13,086 nt of DNA from the NCBI GenBank assembly GCA_025353985.1, contig JANXNT010000462.1:1-13086 (forward strand), given 5' to 3'. The notes under the pieces were generated by a model. It saw nothing but the letters and a program-made list of their open reading frames with translations, did not search any database and was not told the DNA's origin. This stretch comes from Limnoglobus sp. Lineage in GTDB: Bacteria > Planctomycetota > Planctomycetia > Gemmatales > Gemmataceae. The position numbers were made by a program, and so were the translations under genes. The number at the start of each line of letters is the position of its first letter. Position 1 is the stretch's first letter. This document shows positions 1 to 7,583 of the stretch, piece by piece.

Positions 1-164
1 CAGGTCGGAGCGAGCGAAGCGAGCGGAGGCCTGGGAAAGCAAGAGCAAACGGCTACGGTCCTGAAGGGACCGTTCAGTGTGATCCAGCCTGAACCGTCCC
101 TTCAGGACGGGGGATATTTTCGAAATTTCCCCAGGCCTGCGTTCGCTGCGCTCACTCCGACCTG
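1..164. repeat. Nested imperfect inverted repeats, non-coding
   Basis: The outer arms are 1-35 and 130-164. The reverse complement of the right arm matches the left at 31 of 35 positions by eye. Inside them, 61-76 and 90-105 form a 16-bp stem with one mismatch around a 13-nt loop. A shorter copy of the inner motif (GGACCCTTCAGGCC) recurs at 177-190. No convincing gene covers this stretch. The element may continue to the left of the window. It resembles the dispersed palindromic repeats common in large planctomycete genomes, but that family link is inference. A terminator role is possible for the inner hairpin, although no T-tract follows it. Confidence 0.6.
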
Positions 165-542
165 GGCTTTAGGAACGGACCCTTCAGGCCCGAAAACCAA
201 GATCCTCGAAGGTTTCGATGGCGAGAATTCCCATGTCGAAATGACGCATCAGTACCTTTGCCAAAACGGGTGAACCCGAACCGAAATGACCCGAAATCAC
301 CGTCAACTGCAACTTCACGTAACTTGAGTGTCACTCCACCCGTGGCTACATTCCGTCGCCCCATCCGGGGCGAAGAGGCGACTTCACGAGACGGAAGGCT
401 ACGATTACTCTTCTAACCTACAAATCGATTCGTCACTGATAATCCAGGACTGTCTACTATCCAGTACATGAATGCGACTTTCACGCCATGGTTTTTTTTG
501 AGTCTCCGAAAATAGCATCGCGCTCATAACGTCGATGAATTT
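165..542. other. Intergenic stretch with no recognised gene
   Basis: Only short open frames without good start context occur here, and they have no recognisable protein signature. Composition turns AT-richer after about position 400, matching the small gene that ends at 543. I see no RNA gene, strong promoter or terminator. Confidence 0.5.
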
Positions 543-953
543 TCAATTTAAATTTCGTAGCTCTAGTTTGCACGGATAAGAAAAGCGATTGGCCATTTTG
601 TTGTTAGATTTAAACTTGTTCCATTTATCTGATGACCAATTCGACGAGTTGATTACAAACTCATTATCGATTTTTGTCGCTTGTGCTACGTACACGTGAC
701 CAAGCACCTGGTAAACGGTAATCGGGCCATGATCGGGTGCATATACAATGCAGTCGCTACCTGCGAACCCCCATATTGTGTCGAATCGTTCGCCTGATCT
801 ACGAACTGGCAGATGTTCAACATCGCGAGAATCATTGTTGCTAAATGTGAAATAACCAATGACAAACCCTATTACAGCAATAAACGTAACAAGTACAATT
901 CTACGAAATATCGTAGATCGTATCACTTGAGAGTCACGTGTCAAATTCCTCAT
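543..953 (-). CDS. Small membrane-anchored hypothetical protein
   Basis: The frame encodes 136 residues that I do not recognise. A basic N-terminus (RSTIFRR, about 12-18) is followed by one hydrophobic segment at about 18-37, suggesting an inner-membrane anchor or uncleaved signal. The remaining 100 or so residues are polar and would lie outside the cytoplasm. They include two cysteines (about 68 and 128) that could pair in an oxidising compartment. The ATG at 953 has AGGAT about 6 bases upstream. The gene is clearly AT-richer than the Uma2 and transporter genes beside it, which suggests recent acquisition. It shares strand with the Uma2 gene but sits about 110 bp from it, so an operon is not evident. 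Function is unknown, and the coding call rests on length, start context and a sensible membrane topology. Confidence 0.6.
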   Translation of the reverse strand: MRNLTRDSQVIRSTIFRRIVLVTFIAVIGFVIGYFTFSNNDSRDVEHLPVRRSGERFDTIWGFAGSDCIVYAPDHGPITVYQVLGHVYVAQATKIDNEFVINSSNWSSDKWNKFKSNNKMANRFSYPCKLELRNLN

Positions 954-1065
954 GTTTATCCTGTAAATTGTTGAGGAAAGGCTATTTGCCTACGATCTCA
1001 CCGCGAATCCGTTCGACTCGTTTGCCCTCGAAATAGCCGAGTGTCTCCAACTGGCAATACGGCAG

Positions 1066-1668
1066 TCACGGCAACATCTCCGCGACGCGAACCGTCGCCG
1101 ATGGCTGCGCGAGTGACGATACGCTGTCAGTCGGGCCGAAGGCTTGAATCGAAGCGTAACGGAAGCCAAATATCGCAGTCGCGTCGGCAACGGGTTCGCG
1201 ATGCACGAGCAGTTGACGCCCGTTGACATCGAGCACCCAATACTCGCGGATCAGTGCCGCCGCGTACAAGCTCATCTTCTCCGTCGTGTCGTAACGCAGC
1301 GACGTGTCGCTGATTTCCACGATCAATTCCGCCGTCGTCGGATGTGCATTTGCGGTCCGCGCGTTCCCGGCAATCACGGCGAGGTCTGGCTGTGGGTCGG
1401 TCGATTGCCCGAACACCATTGGCATACGTATGCAGAAACGCCAACCGGCCCCGAACGCGGTTCGTAGAGTTTCATTCGTCAGTTCGAGCGCGATGGCATG
1501 TGGCGGGTTCATCGCATCGTCCTCTAAAATGACTCCGTGAATCAGCATCGCCCGGCGGCCTTGGAACCAACCGAGTTCGCCCATCTGATGAAACTCCGGC
1601 ACCGTCCAGGCTTTCACCGCCGGTCGCGCAACCACTCGCGCGGGTGCCATTAAAGTCGCGGTCGTCAT
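1066..1668 (-). CDS. Uma2-family (DUF820) putative PD-(D/E)XK endonuclease
   Basis: The 200-residue product matches the Uma2 family, restriction-endonuclease-fold proteins that are greatly expanded in cyanobacteria and planctomycetes and whose cellular role is poorly defined. Visible signatures in order are QPDLAVI with the likely metal-binding Asp at 95, ELIVEIS with Glu 118, TTEKMSLYA with Lys 131, and EYWVLD at 142-147. Together these make the usual D, E-x-E/K and EYWVVD-like blocks. Length is normal for the family. The ATG at 1668 is preceded by a strong AAGGAGG ribosome binding site. The upstream leader contains a stem-loop and a perfect TATAAT (separate entry). It lies 224 bp downstream of the transporter gene on the same strand and need not be co-transcribed. 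Family assignment is solid; nuclease activity is not shown by sequence alone. Confidence 0.9.
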   Translation of the reverse strand: MTTATLMAPARVVARPAVKAWTVPEFHQMGELGWFQGRRAMLIHGVILEDDAMNPPHAIALELTNETLRTAFGAGWRFCIRMPMVFGQSTDPQPDLAVIAGNARTANAHPTTAELIVEISDTSLRYDTTEKMSLYAAALIREYWVLDVNGRQLLVHREPVADATAIFGFRYASIQAFGPTDSVSSLAQPSATVRVAEMLP

Positions 1669-1714
1669 TCGAAATCCTCCTTACTGCAAAGGTCGCAATC
1701 CGCGTCACGGCTCA

Positions 1715-1748
1715 ACGCCCGCATAAGACGGGCGTAACGGCCATTATA
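1715..1748 (-). promoter_or_regulatory. Candidate -10 box and leader stem-loop upstream of the Uma2 gene
   Basis: Read on the minus strand, 1748-1743 is a perfect TATAAT about 75 bases before the Uma2 ATG. I see no good -35 at normal spacing. Immediately inside the resulting leader, 1715-1721 and 1729-1735 form a perfect 7-bp stem (ACGCCCG/CGGGCGT) with a 7-nt loop. No T-run follows on either strand, so it is not a standard terminator. It could be a leader structure or a protein site. This is a motif-level prediction only. Confidence 0.35.
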
Positions 1749-1892
1749 AACGACGACAACACGATGTCGGGCGTATGAACCGTCGTGTTTCGAAGACTCA
1801 CCACGACCATCATTCGCGGAAGGGTGAATGTTCCTCGCTAGCGCTTCGGGCTAACAAGACCCGGAAACCCGAAATGGATTCACTGTTGGATC

Positions 1893-3218
1893 TTAAACTA
1901 CGCCGCACATTCGCAGGATCACGGTAGCGGTCAGCCCGATCAAGAGTGGTCCGGCGACGCGCTTGACGATGTCGAACGGCTTCACGCCGGTTAGCGTTCC
2001 GCACATGAGAACGACGGCGGCCACGGGAGACATCGTTCGGCCGGCGGCGGATGCGATCGAGACGATTCCGCCGACGCCGGGGGCGTCGTAGCCGTGCGCG
2101 ATTGCGGGGTCGTAGAAGAATTCGTACAGCCCTTTCGTGCTCGCCATTCCGGACCCGCTGATGAACGCGAATGCGCCGGGAACGATCGCCGCAAGTGGCG
2201 TGAGCATCTCCGGTGCGTGGCCGATGAGCGTGCCGAGCGACTTCGCCAACCCGCACGCTTTCATCGCATCGGCGAAGCAGGTCGCGGTCACGATTAAGCT
2301 GACAATCGTGGCGAAACCATAGCCTGCACCTTCGAAAAACTGCTTCGCGCAATCCTTCGCTTTCCGTGGCGACACCACCGCCGCAACGAGTACGCCGAAC
2401 AACATTGCCGCGCCGATGAGCCGACTGCCGAACGATTCGCGGTTGTCTGCCAGCCAATGCATCGGCACGGGAAACAGGCTCAACGGTGGCCCCGTCAGGA
2501 ACAATAACAACAGCGGCACCATCGGCACCGCCGCCTTCACGAGCGAGATCGACGGTAACGCCGTTGCGGCTTCCACTTCCACGGGCACCACCGTCGGGTG
2601 GCGTCGTTCTTCCCACATCGTTTGCAACCAGAATGCCAGCAACGTGATGATCGCGTACGGGAACAGCAACGGTGGTAAGTGGGTCATCGAGAGCGTTCGC
2701 GAATCGACGCCGGTCTTCGCGGACACGGTTAAAAGCTCCGGTGCGCCGGGGTTCAGGAGTTCGCCGCCGATCGACGCGCCGAGGCACAGGCATGCTGCAA
2801 TCGTCATCGCGCGGAATCCGGCCGCCCGCATCAACGGCACCACCACCGGGCCGATGCACACCGCCACGCTCGTCTGGCTGATGACCGGCACATTCACGAT
2901 AAACCCGATGACGACAACGCCCGGCACGAGCAAATACCGCACGTGCTGCAGCGGTTTCACGAGTAATTGCACGAGGTGCCGATCGCACTCGGTGCGGCGA
3001 AGCACATACGCGAATCCCATTGCCGAGCAGATCGGCACGACGAATTTTTCGTTGCTAAATGTCTCGAAGAACGACCGCAACACGAGCGGGAGATTGTTCG
3101 CGAGCGCCGCCAGAACGCATGCCGCCGCAAAGAGCGCAATGCGAACATCGACGCCACGAACGACCGCCACCACCGCCATCGCAATGACGAGAGCAGCGAG
3201 CCACTGAACCGGTTCCAT
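1893..3218 (-). CDS. dcuC: DcuC-type C4-dicarboxylate transporter
   Basis: This is a 441-residue, highly hydrophobic carrier with about a dozen predicted membrane segments. Two blocks are characteristic of the DcuC family: GFIVNVPVISQTS at 105-117 and GASIGGELLNPGAPE at 147-161. The segment FVVPICSAMGFAYVLRRTECD is also typical. A charged cytoplasmic loop (TMWEERRHP, near 205) divides the two halves. In Escherichia coli DcuC exports succinate and other C4-dicarboxylates during anaerobic growth; the substrate here is inferred. I chose the ATG at 3218 (MEPVQWLAAL), which places the first membrane helix at the N-terminus as in the family. An in-frame ATG at 3290 would add 24 residues with no better ribosome site. 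The divergent micro-protein gene lies upstream. Length and motifs indicate an intact gene. Confidence 0.88.
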   Translation of the reverse strand: MEPVQWLAALVIAMAVVAVVRGVDVRIALFAAACVLAALANNLPLVLRSFFETFSNEKFVVPICSAMGFAYVLRRTECDRHLVQLLVKPLQHVRYLLVPGVVVIGFIVNVPVISQTSVAVCIGPVVVPLMRAAGFRAMTIAACLCLGASIGGELLNPGAPELLTVSAKTGVDSRTLSMTHLPPLLFPYAIITLLAFWLQTMWEERRHPTVVPVEVEAATALPSISLVKAAVPMVPLLLLFLTGPPLSLFPVPMHWLADNRESFGSRLIGAAMLFGVLVAAVVSPRKAKDCAKQFFEGAGYGFATIVSLIVTATCFADAMKACGLAKSLGTLIGHAPEMLTPLAAIVPGAFAFISGSGMASTKGLYEFFYDPAIAHGYDAPGVGGIVSIASAAGRTMSPVAAVVLMCGTLTGVKPFDIVKRVAGPLLIGLTATVILRMCGVV

Positions 3219-3403
3219 GTGCCATCCGTGGGAAGCTAGGAAAAGAAAGCCGGTTACACCGGAGCCGCCGACCTTGCCAGCGATTCGCATTCTCGCGTTC
3301 GTTCGGGTCGCCGTCCAACAGATAATCTGAAGAAAGGCTCAAGTCGGGGCGAAGGAATGGTTGGATCGCGCGAAGATGAAACTCTGCGTGAGGAGAACAA
3401 ATT

Positions 3404-3547
3404 ATGTCCGATGAAGCCAAACTGGGCCTGGTCGCCGGCGTTCTCGCCGTGATCGGCGTGGCAATGTTCGCCACACCGAAAGACGTGAAGCCCAACGAAC
3501 CCCCCGCCAGCGGAACCGTCGTCATCGCAAGCGGCCCACCGAGGTGA
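3404..3547 (+). CDS. 47-residue single-pass membrane micro-protein
   Basis: This short frame encodes MSDEAKLGLVAGVLAVIGVA followed by a hydrophilic proline-rich tail ending SGPPR. A hydrophobic segment spans about residues 7-24, predicting one membrane helix with the tail on one face. The start is well supported by GAGGAG about 8 bases upstream of the ATG. Codon use is GC-rich like the neighbouring core genes rather than like the AT-rich accessory genes. It is divergent from the dcuC-type gene and lies 62 bp before the HEPN operon on the same strand. The palindrome and -10 in that gap suggest separate transcription. Function is unknown. The call rests on start context and topology, and comparison with related genomes would settle it. 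Confidence 0.55.
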   Translation: MSDEAKLGLVAGVLAVIGVAMFATPKDVKPNEPPASGTVVIASGPPR

Positions 3548-3568
3548 TGTTGAGAATCACGTGGTGTC

Positions 3569-3597
3569 GTATCGATTGTCTATGTTAGAATCGATAC
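3569..3597 (+). promoter_or_regulatory. Palindromic operator candidate overlapping a -10 box
   Basis: GTATCGAT at 3569-3576 is repeated as its exact reverse complement ATCGATAC at 3590-3597 across a 13-nt spacer, so the half-sites are 21 bp apart, two helical turns. A -10-like TAGAAT lies at 3586-3591 inside the site. I see no clear -35. The palindrome ends 12 bases before the ATG at 3610, with GGAGA between. This geometry suits a dimeric repressor blocking polymerase, possibly autoregulation as in toxin-antitoxin operons. The regulator is unknown; the nearby DUF2442-HTH protein is one candidate. Confidence 0.45.
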
Positions 3598-3609
3598 AGG
3601 AGACCACCG

Positions 3610-4521
3610 ATGACTGCCAATGATTTCTTAGACCGATTCGACGCGAACGGAATGTATCTCAAGGGTGACGGCACCGAGAGCGTCGTTTTTACCACCCCGA
3701 GCGATATCCGTTTCACGGGCAACTTCCACTTCCGCGATGGCTTGTGCGTCGGTGCCGCAACGGACACCATTGGAAATTGGAATAAGCCCGACGGTTCGCC
3801 GATCGACGGAATCCGATTTCTACTCGAATTCGAAGACGAGAAAAAGCTCGTTGCAATCGATCAGGGCAAGATCATTCGCGTTCAAGAATCCAAGCGAAGC
3901 GGCTCCCGACGCGATTTTCTCAGCCACTTTCGAATCGCCAGAAACCTCTTCGTCCATGCCCAAGCACCGGCCGACAGCCCGGTCGTGGATGCAGAGAAAA
4001 CGAAGAAGATGTTGGTACGGGCTGCGATCTGGCTGACACCGAAGTCGGTTTTCGCTTTCGATCCCGCCGACTTCCAAGAACTCGGAAAAACGCGCCAGAA
4101 AGAACTCGAAGAAGCGGTGCAGGAGTTTCTGTCAGTGGCGAATCACGTCCCTCCCGATGAATCCGCAACGGAAGAGCAATTCCGGGCCGCAAGCGTCCCT
4201 TTTCAAAAGCTCCTCGACATACTCGGGGCGTATTTGACGATGCGCGAGGATGCGAAAGTAGTCGAACAGGTTCTGCGGGGCACGACATTTCCACCGTGGG
4301 TGCTGAATTGGGACTACGAATTCAAGGACGATTCGGACGGAGAAGAGGCCATCTGGGTGAACGTTTATGTAGACGAAAAGAGTATTCCTTATGGACAACT
4401 TGGTAAGGCATCGACCGAGTTGTCCATGTCCGTCCGCCAAGAACTGGTCGAATCCAAAATCGATCGCTGGCCACATATCCGGCTGAATACCGCGAAAGAA
4501 CACAAAACAAAGGGGCGGTAA
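3610..4521 (+). CDS. Uncharacterised 303-residue partner of the HEPN gene
   Basis: I do not assign a function. The protein is soluble, with no signal peptide or membrane segment. Three parts can be seen. A beta-rich N-terminal part (about 10-95) includes GIRFLLEFEDEKKLVAID. A middle helical part (about 130-225) contains WLTPKSVFAFDPADFQELGK and a Glu/Lys-rich helix. A small alpha/beta C-terminal part (about 228-299) has PPWVLNWDYEFKDDSDGEEA and ends with IDRWPHIRLNTAKEHK. The C-terminal pattern recalls uncharacterised proteins often encoded beside HEPN genes, a recollection rather than a search result. The stop codon is 3 bases before the HEPN ATG, so the two are almost certainly one transcript. 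GGAGA lies 8 bases before the start. Antitoxin, regulator or sensor roles are all possible. Confidence 0.82.
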   Translation: MTANDFLDRFDANGMYLKGDGTESVVFTTPSDIRFTGNFHFRDGLCVGAATDTIGNWNKPDGSPIDGIRFLLEFEDEKKLVAIDQGKIIRVQESKRSGSRRDFLSHFRIARNLFVHAQAPADSPVVDAEKTKKMLVRAAIWLTPKSVFAFDPADFQELGKTRQKELEEAVQEFLSVANHVPPDESATEEQFRAASVPFQKLLDILGAYLTMREDAKVVEQVLRGTTFPPWVLNWDYEFKDDSDGEEAIWVNVYVDEKSIPYGQLGKASTELSMSVRQELVESKIDRWPHIRLNTAKEHKTKGR

Positions 4522-4524
4522 CGA

Positions 4525-5001
4525 ATGCCCATCAACCCGACAGAACTTTTGACTATCGCACGAAATTTATTCGATCGGAATCCCGGAACGCAGATCGAGA
4601 GCGACTTGCGTCGCGCGATTACGACGGCGTATTATGCAGTCTTTCACCTGCTGATCACAGCAGCGATGAACAACATCGTAAAGGACGTTGCGTTTCGGCC
4701 ACGGCTGGGAAGGATATTTCAGCACGGGCAGATGAAGAATTTTTGCACAGAGTATTTAGCCAGAAAAAACACTGACAAGGGTACCGCTGAACTGCGACAG
4801 ATTGCAGAGGCTTTGAAACAGTTGCAAGAAGCGAGATTAAAAGCTGAATACGACGGCACAACTAACGTTATACACGTAGACGCAGAAGCATTAGTGGAAC
4901 AAGCCGAAGCGGCATTCAGCGTGTGGTTGACGGCAGAAGTGCAACCGACAGCAACTTATTTTCTTCAAGACTTACTTATCAGTTGTGTGCCAAAAAGATG
5001 A
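4525..5001 (+). CDS. HEPN-domain protein, possible toxin-like RNase
   Basis: The 158-residue product has the layout of a small stand-alone HEPN protein. The first conserved helix is RRAITTAYYAVFHLL (29-43), carrying the typical AYYAVFH signature. The second, ending ARLKAEYD (103-110), corresponds to the R-x-x-A-D-Y region of the family. HEPN domains often act as RNases or nucleotide-binding partners in toxin-antitoxin and defence systems, and many need a dimer-interface R-x4-6-H. An Arg and His are present in this helix (R30, H41), but spacing alone does not prove activity. It is translationally linked to the 303-residue partner, and together they look like a two-component module. The gene is AT-richer than the nuo genes, consistent with horizontal gain. 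A non-toxic regulatory HEPN is the main alternative. Confidence 0.82.
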   Translation: MPINPTELLTIARNLFDRNPGTQIESDLRRAITTAYYAVFHLLITAAMNNIVKDVAFRPRLGRIFQHGQMKNFCTEYLARKNTDKGTAELRQIAEALKQLQEARLKAEYDGTTNVIHVDAEALVEQAEAAFSVWLTAEVQPTATYFLQDLLISCVPKR

Positions 5002-5030
5002 GATTTTGGCAGCCAGCGGCACACCAGGAA

Positions 5031-5498
5031 TCACTTCAGAGCCTTTGCTAACTTCTCCATATAGGCGTTAGCGTCGAGGCCGTGAGCCGCTGCGAGCGCG
5101 GCCAGTGCTTTGCTTGTGGCACGGACCTCGCCTTGCTCGATGCGACGGACGTGTCGGTCGGTAAGTCCCGCGACTTTCGTCTGCGAGATCCCCGCCGCCT
5201 CACGGACGGTCCGAATGGCGGCACCATATCGCTGGTTAAACCCTTCACTCCGTTGTTGAGCCTTCCGAAGCGCTTCCGGATCGACCGCCTGAAGGAACTG
5301 GTTCCAGCCGAGGTGGACATCGAGGTCTGGCCAGTAGAGGAAGGAGCCATCCGGATCGATCTCAAACTTGCGCTGCGCCTCTCGCGGTTTATCGCGAAGC
5401 GATGAGAGAGCCTTCAACGGAACGTTAAGCAGCCGATGCTTCGGTCCGCGGACGGCCAGCGAATCTCCGATCAGGTATGCGTCGATGATGTTTCTCAT
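5031..5498 (-). CDS. DUF2442 domain fused to XRE-type HTH regulator
   Basis: The 155-residue product has two domains. Residues about 5-77 fit DUF2442, including FEIDPDGSFLYWPDLDVHLG with its typical W-P-x-L/D-x-D-L-G core. Residues about 90-145 form a lambda-repressor-like HTH (AGISQTKVAGLTDRHVRRIE). DUF2442 proteins often neighbour DUF4160 or other small toxin-antitoxin partners, which suggests an antitoxin or autoregulator role, but no DUF4160 partner is visible here. The ATG lies 7 bases after the nuoK stop, with AGGAAAG as ribosome site overlapping that stop, so it is probably co-transcribed with nuoHJK. It converges on the HEPN operon across 29 bases. It may regulate that operon or be a solitary remnant. 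Confidence 0.85.
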   Translation of the reverse strand: MRNIIDAYLIGDSLAVRGPKHRLLNVPLKALSSLRDKPREAQRKFEIDPDGSFLYWPDLDVHLGWNQFLQAVDPEALRKAQQRSEGFNQRYGAAIRTVREAAGISQTKVAGLTDRHVRRIEQGEVRATSKALAALAAAHGLDANAYMEKLAKALK

Positions 5499-5505
5499 TA
5501 CTTTC

Positions 5506-5820
5506 CTACCCCTTCAGCTCGTTTGCCCGATCCACGTCGATTGTGCCGCGGTTGTTGTAGAAGTTCAAGATGATCGCCAGTGCCACGGCGGCTTCGGCGG
5601 CGGCGAGCACGATCACCATCAGCGCGAAGATCTGCCCTTCCAGCCGAAACGATGGCACGTAGCGTGCGAACGCGACGAAGTTAATATTCGCTGCATTCAA
5701 TACGAGTTCGACGCCCATCAGGATGCCGACGGCGTTGCGCTTCGTCGTGATGCAAAGCACCCCACACGCGAACAGGAACGCGCTGAGTATCAGAAACGGT
5801 GTCAGGCCGATGTCAGTCAT
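5506..5820 (-). CDS. nuoK: NADH-quinone oxidoreductase subunit K
   Basis: This is a 104-residue inner-membrane subunit of complex I (MrpC-like) with three membrane helices, within the usual 100-105 residue range. The two buried glutamates needed for proton translocation are present at 38 (GVELVLNAANIN) and 76 (AAAEAAVALAII). The C-terminus is ELKG. Its ATG overlaps the nuoJ stop as ATGA, so translation is coupled to nuoJ. It belongs to the antiporter-like membrane arm, with J and H as partners. Downstream, where nuoL would be expected in a standard nuo operon, there is instead a DUF2442-HTH gene. Confidence 0.96.
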   Translation of the reverse strand: MTDIGLTPFLILSAFLFACGVLCITTKRNAVGILMGVELVLNAANINFVAFARYVPSFRLEGQIFALMVIVLAAAEAAVALAIILNFYNNRGTIDVDRANELKG

Positions 5821-6359
5821 GGGGTTGCTCGCTTCTTCGCACGCGCCAAATACGCCGCCCCGATCAGCACGACGAGTAAATGCACCGAGACGATCTCGAA
5901 CGGTAACAGGTACGATGTACCGACTTTACTCGCGGGATCGGGCACGCCGAGGAACGCCAACCCAAGCAAACCCGTACCGGGCATATCGCCTGTCGGCGAA
6001 GGCGTATTCGCGCCGAGTTGCAACGACGCGGTCACGAGGATACCGAACAACAGCGTGGCAATCGCAACGCCCACGGCCCATTCCCAACGGCGATTCGCGA
6101 GTGTCGTAAACGGTCCGCCGGCCGTCAACATCACGCCGAATACGACGAGCACGAGCGTGCCGCCGACGTAGACGATGAGGTGTGCCGCACCGAGAAACTC
6201 CGCACCGAGCAGGAAATAAACGAACGAAATGCCGATGAGCGTGAGCAACAACCAAACCGCCGAACGGACGATGCTTTTCGATGTCACCACGCCCACCGCC
6301 GAAGCGGCCACGGTGGTAGCGATGATTAGGAACACGATTGCGTTCAGGCTCACGTTCAT
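5817..6359 (-). CDS. nuoJ: NADH-quinone oxidoreductase subunit J
   Basis: The 180-residue product is a five-helix membrane subunit of complex I. The family segment GAEFLGAAHLIVYVGGTLVLVVFGVML (about 52-78) contains the pi-bulge helix and the conserved tyrosine and glycines. The C-terminal part is GTSYLLPFEIVSVHLLVVLIGAAYLARA-like, as expected for NuoJ. The start is the ATG at 6359, which overlaps the nuoH TGA as ATGA with GGGGGAA just upstream. An open frame extends another 108 codons upstream but lies antiparallel to nothing useful and within nuoH, so that extension is rejected. Its stop overlaps the nuoK ATG in the same way. nuoI, which normally sits between nuoH and nuoJ, is absent. Confidence 0.95.
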   Translation of the reverse strand: MNVSLNAIVFLIIATTVAASAVGVVTSKSIVRSAVWLLLTLIGISFVYFLLGAEFLGAAHLIVYVGGTLVLVVFGVMLTAGGPFTTLANRRWEWAVGVAIATLLFGILVTASLQLGANTPSPTGDMPGTGLLGLAFLGVPDPASKVGTSYLLPFEIVSVHLLVVLIGAAYLARAKKRATP

Positions 6360-7540
6360 TTCCCCCACGCGCCCGGTAATTGCCCAGCGGGCGCATGTTG
6401 TAGGGGCCGAAACAAACTGATGCTCACGCCGAGAATGCTGGCAATCGTGCCACCGGCGAGTACCCACTTCATACCGTCGCCGATCGCCTTTGGGATGTAC
6501 AACTGCCAGACGCACACGCCCAGAAGCAGCACGCAACTGATCGGCAGAAAGTATTTCAGGCAGGTCATCATCACTTGATCGATTCGCAATCGTGGCAGTG
6601 ACCAGCGCATCCACATCATGACGATCACAAGCAGCGTGCCTTTCGCAATAACGACGCACGCATTCAGCGGCACGCCGAGCCACGGACCAAACGCCACGGT
6701 TAGCTCGTAGGGCAGCACGCCAGTGTGCCAGCCGCCGAGGAAGAGCATCGCCGCAAGGCCGCTCATCGCGAACATGCTGCCGTACTCCGCCATGAAGAAG
6801 TACGACCAGCGGATACCGCTATATTCGGTGTGGAAACCCGCCACCAGTTCGCTCTCGGCTTCGGCTAAATCGAACGGTGCGCGCTTGCAACTCGCGGTCG
6901 CCACGATGAAGAAAATGAGGAACGCCACGAACGTGAACGGGTCGTGAAAGACGTACCAATTCCAGAACCCGCCGACTTGTTGTTGGCCAATCGTCGTCAA
7001 GTTCAGCGTGCCCGCAATGCAGATCGGCACCAGCACGCAGATCGAGCGTGGCACCTCATAGCTAACCACCTGTGCCGCCTCACGCATCCCGCCGAAGAGT
7101 GCCCACTTGCTACCGGAGGCATACCCCGCCAGCATCACGCCGAAGACCTCGCTCGAAAGCACCGCGAGCATGAAGAACGCGCCGATCGACAGCGTTTGCA
7201 CTGCCACGCCCGACCCGAACGGCAACGCGATGAACCCCGCGAACGCCGCACAAAACGCCAAGTATGGGGCCGCACGAAACAGCACGCGGTCCGCACCATC
7301 GGGGGCGAAATCTTCCTTGGTAATGAGCTTAATACCGTCGGCAAGCGATTGCAGCAGGCCGAACTTCCCCGTCCGCGTCGGCCCGAGGCGATCTTGCATT
7401 CGCGCGGAGATTTTGCGTTCGGCCCAAATAAACATGAGTGCCGACACGCCCATAAACGACACGACCAACCCGGCGCAAACGAGTGCCGTCAGAACGACCG
7501 CCAGCGATTCGGGTAGGTATTCGGTAAACAACGACAGCAC
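6356..7540 (-). CDS. nuoH: NADH-quinone oxidoreductase subunit H
   Basis: The 394-residue membrane protein is the quinone-site subunit of complex I. Conserved blocks are ERKISARMQDRLGP at 41-54, GLLQSLADGIKLITKED (61-77) and KRAPFDLAEAESELVAGFHTEYSG (219-242), whose glutamates line the link between the quinone chamber and the proton path. RLRIDQ follows later. Length is slightly above the 320-350 residues common in Proteobacteria, mainly because of the C-terminal extension ending LPGAWGK. The assigned start is GTG at 7540, with no strong ribosome site, so the exact start is less sure than the gene. It is the first gene of the run nuoH-J-K-DUF2442 and is preceded by repeats rather than by nuoG or nuoF. 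Confidence 0.95.
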   Translation of the reverse strand: MLSLFTEYLPESLAVVLTALVCAGLVVSFMGVSALMFIWAERKISARMQDRLGPTRTGKFGLLQSLADGIKLITKEDFAPDGADRVLFRAAPYLAFCAAFAGFIALPFGSGVAVQTLSIGAFFMLAVLSSEVFGVMLAGYASGSKWALFGGMREAAQVVSYEVPRSICVLVPICIAGTLNLTTIGQQQVGGFWNWYVFHDPFTFVAFLIFFIVATASCKRAPFDLAEAESELVAGFHTEYSGIRWSYFFMAEYGSMFAMSGLAAMLFLGGWHTGVLPYELTVAFGPWLGVPLNACVVIAKGTLLVIVMMWMRWSLPRLRIDQVMMTCLKYFLPISCVLLLGVCVWQLYIPKAIGDGMKWVLAGGTIASILGVSISLFRPLQHAPAGQLPGAWGK

Positions 7541-7583
7541 AGGAGAGCGTCCGTTGGCGGGGCAGCGATACGGGGAACACGCA

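Noticed and set aside
1810..2988. 392-codon Arg-rich frame on the minus strand
   Set aside because: It shares the strand with the DcuC-type gene in another frame. Its composition is extreme and it lacks motifs, whereas the transporter frame has family blocks.
6360..6683. 108-codon N-terminal extension of nuoJ
   Set aside because: It lies inside nuoH in another frame. The ATG overlapping the nuoH stop gives a NuoJ of normal length.
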